The notes under the pieces are model-generated. The model saw nothing but the letters and a program-made list of their open reading frames with translations, did not search any database and had not been told where the DNA came from. Source: Pseudarthrobacter albicanus (lineage in GTDB: Bacteria; Actinomycetota; Actinomycetes; Actinomycetales; Micrococcaceae). From it: DNA of 47,510 nt. The stretch's first letter is position 1, and each line of letters begins with the position of its first letter. The DNA is taken from the NCBI RefSeq assembly GCF_018224015.1, contig NZ_JAGPOT010000058.1, positions 1 through 47,510 of the forward strand, written 5' to 3'. This document shows positions 43,814 to 47,510 of the stretch, piece after piece. The translations under genes were made by a program, and so were the position numbers.

Positions 43814-45061
43814 ATGACCACCACCACCACGTCCAGGCTCGCATCCGGGAACTGGGAGCTCACCGACGAGCAGACCGGCGAGATGCACGCGCTGTACCGC
43901 CATCTGCACGCCAACCCGGAACTTTCGATGCAGGAACACCAGACGGCGGCATTCATCACCCGGCGCCTGAAGGCACTGGGCCTGGAGACCTTTGCCTGCG
44001 GCGGCACCGGCGTCGTCGGTGTGCTCCGCAACGGCAACGGCCCGGTGGTCGCCTTCCGGGCCGACACCGACGGCCTGCCCATCAAGGAGGACACCGGGTT
44101 CGACTACGCCAGCACGGCCACCGGCACCCTGCCGGACGGTACCGAGGTCCCGGTCATGCACGGGTGCGGCCACGATACCCACATCACGGCGGCCCTGACC
44201 GTCGCCACCCTGCTGGCGGACGCCACGGATGCCTGGGCCGGCACCATTGTGTTCATCTTCCAGCCCGGCGAGGAGACCGCCGCGGGCGCCCGTGCGATGG
44301 TCGACGACGGCCTGTGGGACAAGGCGCCGGTCCCGGAGATCATTTACGGCCAGCACGTGATGCCGGGCCTGACCGGAACCATCAGCATCAGCCAGGGCAG
44401 CGCCATGGCCATGGCCGATTCCCTGAAGGTCACAGTCCACGGGCGCCAGGCGCACGGTTCCCAGCCGCAGGACGCCATCGATCCGATCGTGCTCGGCGCC
44501 CACATGGTGGTCAGGCTCCAGACCATCGTGTCCCGCGAACTGCATCCGATGGACTCCGCCGTCGTCACGGTCGGGACCTTCCACGCCGGCCTGAAGGAAA
44601 ACATCATTCCCGGCACCGCCGAATTCACCCTCAACGTGCGGACGTTTGACCAGGAGGTCCGCGACGACGTCCTCGCCGCGATCAGCCGGATCATCAACGC
44701 CGAGGCCGCTGCCTCCAACGCCCCGGCACCTGAAATCGAGGAGCTCTACACGTTCCCGCGCTGCTACAACGATCCGCAGCAGACAGCCACGCTCATCTCG
44801 GAATTCCGTACCGCGCTCGGCGACGACGCCGTCGGTGAGGTCCCGCCCCTGATGGGCAGCGAAGACTTCGGCACCCTCGCCGACGCCATCGGGGTGCCCT
44901 CGGTGTATTGGATGTTCGGCGGCTACACCGCGGAACGCCTGGCCTCGGAGGCGCCCGTGCCCGGAAACCATTCGCCGCACTTCGGCCCGGCCATGGAACC
45001 CACGCTCACAACCGGCGTCCGGGCGGCGCTGACGGCGATCCTGTCGAAAGTTGGACTGTAA
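43814..45061 (+). CDS. M20-family amidohydrolase (hippurate hydrolase/IAA-amino acid hydrolase-like)
   Basis: A 415-residue metallopeptidase of the M20D subfamily that hydrolyses N-acyl or aryl amino acids. Metal-binding motifs are HGCGHDTH and FQPGEETAAGA. The start is ELTDEQTGEMHALYRHLHANPEL-like, with RHLHANPEL conserved, and the C-terminus has MGSEDFG. The substrate cannot be read from sequence; hippurate-like conjugates would fit the aromatic theme of the region. AAAGGA precedes the ATG. A hairpin follows at 45074-45098. Confidence 0.9.
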   Translation: MTTTTTSRLASGNWELTDEQTGEMHALYRHLHANPELSMQEHQTAAFITRRLKALGLETFACGGTGVVGVLRNGNGPVVAFRADTDGLPIKEDTGFDYASTATGTLPDGTEVPVMHGCGHDTHITAALTVATLLADATDAWAGTIVFIFQPGEETAAGARAMVDDGLWDKAPVPEIIYGQHVMPGLTGTISISQGSAMAMADSLKVTVHGRQAHGSQPQDAIDPIVLGAHMVVRLQTIVSRELHPMDSAVVTVGTFHAGLKENIIPGTAEFTLNVRTFDQEVRDDVLAAISRIINAEAAASNAPAPEIEELYTFPRCYNDPQQTATLISEFRTALGDDAVGEVPPLMGSEDFGTLADAIGVPSVYWMFGGYTAERLASEAPVPGNHSPHFGPAMEPTLTTGVRAALTAILSKVGL

Positions 45062-45073
45062 GTCCCGAAGCCC

Positions 45074-45098
45074 GGTGCCGTCGGACAGCCACGGCACC
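45074..45098 (+). terminator. Hairpin after the amidohydrolase gene
   Basis: GGTGCCGT and ACGGCACC form a perfect 8-bp stem around a 9-base loop, 12 bases after the stop codon. It lacks a clear T-tract. Confidence 0.4.
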
Positions 45099-45139
45099 CC
45101 GTTCGGGGCGCGGGCGCCGCCGAAAGTGATCTAATCAAA

Positions 45140-45172
45140 GGCAGGCCATAGACAGGCCGTAGGCAGGACATA
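45140..45172. repeat. 11-bp imperfect tandem repeat (three units) upstream of gdhA
   Basis: GGCAGGCCATA, GACAGGCCGTA and GGCAGGACATA follow each other without gaps, about 90 bases before the gdhA ATG. The spacing is one helical turn, so proteins bound to each unit would lie on one face of the DNA. Confidence 0.6.
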
Positions 45173-45221
45173 GCCGCAGCGGGTGCTGGCGGCCCGGCCA
45201 CGGAACCAATCAGTTCAATGA

Positions 45222-46601
<1,380 letters not shown>

Positions 46602-46724
46602 CCGCGGGCTCTGGAATCGGGGGGCCAGCAGGAGTAGCGTCGATCGGAGAGAATGACGGCGACGGGCAGCAGCGTGGCCTGAGCCGCCAGGGCGCGCTGG
46701 TGTTGATTCCTTGAAGGAGCCGGG

Positions 46725-47510
46725 ATGGCTGGATGGAATGCTGATACGGCGGCCGGGCCGTTGGGTTCCGGGGCGGTCACCTTGGTGGAGGGATCGTCTT
46801 TCTGCATCTCCCTGGCGAACGGGGACATCCATCCCGAACATCCGCATGGTCTTTTCGTCCTCGACACCCGCATCCTCTCCGGCTGGAGCCTGACGGTTAA
46901 CGGCCAGCCGCTGGAGCCGCTGGCGGCTGAGACGAAGGAGCCGTACCGGGCGCTGTTTGCCGGCCGCGTCCCCCGCGCGGACGGGTATGCCGACAGCCCG
47001 CTGATCGTGGAGCGGCTGCGTGAAGTGGGGGCCGGCATCCAGGAGCAGGTCACCGTCCGCAATTACTCCCTGGAGCCGGCCGAATGCGTGATCTCCGTGA
47101 GGATTGAGGCGGATTTCGCGGATCTTTTCGAGGTGAAGGAGGCGCGGATCCAGCGGCGGTGGGAGGAAACCCGCCACGCGGAGGGCGACGCGCTGACCAT
47201 CCGGGCGCTCTGGCAGGAGGTCCGGCAGGGCGTAGTCATCCGGGCCCCCGGGGCAGACGTCACACCCGAAGCCCTGACATACCGGGTGACCGTCGCACCG
47301 CACGGCCAGTGGAGCACGGTCCTGACCGTGGTGCCCGGCATCGAGGCAGCCGGTCCCGCCGCGTCGTTCGTCCATACTGACGGGGACGGATTGTCCCCCC
47401 GGGACCGGCGCCGGCAGGAGTGGGTGGCGAAGATTCCTGTGCTGCAGATGGGCAACCGCTCGATCGAACGGACCCTGCGGCGCAGCTACGACGACCTGGG
47501 TGCCCTACGG
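46725..47510 (+). CDS. Glycogen debranching N-terminal domain protein (amylo-1,6-glucosidase-like), cut by window
   Basis: The first 262 codons of a longer gene; the frame is open to the window edge. The N-terminal domain has SFCISLANGDIHPEHPHGLF, FVLDTRILSGWSLTVNGQP, VRNYSLEPAECVISVRIEAD and ADLFEVKEAR, typical of the GDE_N_bis domain found in actinobacterial amylo-alpha-1,6-glucosidases. The catalytic glucosidase part lies beyond the window. AAGGAG precedes the ATG at 46725. The 120-base gap to gdhA shows nothing notable. Confidence 0.82.
   Translation, partial: MAGWNADTAAGPLGSGAVTLVEGSSFCISLANGDIHPEHPHGLFVLDTRILSGWSLTVNGQPLEPLAAETKEPYRALFAGRVPRADGYADSPLIVERLREVGAGIQEQVTVRNYSLEPAECVISVRIEADFADLFEVKEARIQRRWEETRHAEGDALTIRALWQEVRQGVVIRAPGADVTPEALTYRVTVAPHGQWSTVLTVVPGIEAAGPAASFVHTDGDGLSPRDRRRQEWVAKIPVLQMGNRSIERTLRRSYDDLGALR

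Overview
This window is a high-GC actinobacterial chromosome segment, most like Arthrobacter/Pseudarthrobacter. The signs are GC-rich third codon positions, many GTG/TTG starts, actinobacterial SAM-IV, TPP and tandem glycine riboswitches, a catechol dioxygenase that closely resembles Arthrobacter MndD, and dispersed palindromic repeats. I see no insertion sequence, prophage, CRISPR array, rRNA or replication origin.

Layout. 1-4.2 kb: glycine cleavage genes gcvP-gcvT (minus) behind a tandem glycine riboswitch, with overlapping palindromes at the promoter. 4.3-5.8 kb: an AlaDH/PNT-family dehydrogenase coupled to a small Lys-rich protein, then tRNA-Gly(CCC). 6-8 kb: an SRPBCC protein, dcd, a two-domain VOC protein and a short Gfo/Idh-like remnant. 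8.1-11.2 kb: a KhtU/KhtT-type K+/H+ antiporter pair and a UMF1-type transporter. 11.4-17.8 kb: a six-gene Mrp Na+/H+ antiporter operon (A with fused B, then C to G) with overlapping genes. 17.8-18.7 kb: a REP element, a DUF4235 protein and a UPF0303 protein. 18.85-22.2 kb: a TPP riboswitch and ykoEDC, an ECF uptake system for thiamine or its pyrimidine precursor. 22.3-25.1 kb: an Xre-HTH/MurA-like fusion and a YbdK-type carboxylate-amine ligase.

25.1-33.2 kb (minus) is a 4-hydroxyphenylacetate/homoprotocatechuate meta-cleavage operon: an FAH-RraA fusion, a GntR regulator, hpaE, mndD/hpaD, hpaH, hpaI and gabD. It carries ring cleavage through to succinate. Its promoter and a GTATAC-centred palindrome are readable. 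A single-component FAD hydroxylase is divergent from it and may be the entry enzyme, because hpaBC is absent. The separate CHM isomerase (hpaF) and canonical hpaG are also absent, and the FAH-RraA fusion is the obvious candidate for both steps.

35.4-40.6 kb holds a GAF regulator, an NTF2/flavin monooxygenase, an acetoin-reductase-type SDR and a 2,3-butanediol dehydrogenase. The regulator and the monooxygenase each carry a one-base frameshift. 40.6-42.7 kb: metZ, a rhodanese and a DUF1737 gene behind a SAM-IV riboswitch. 42.8-47.5 kb: a sulfurtransferase, an M20 amidohydrolase, gdhA and the start of a glycogen-debranching-like protein cut by the window edge.

The most unusual items are the FAH-RraA fusion, the HTH-MurA fusion, the paired frameshifts in the acetoin/monooxygenase locus, and two dispersed palindromic repeat families that supply the C-termini and stop codons of neighbouring genes.
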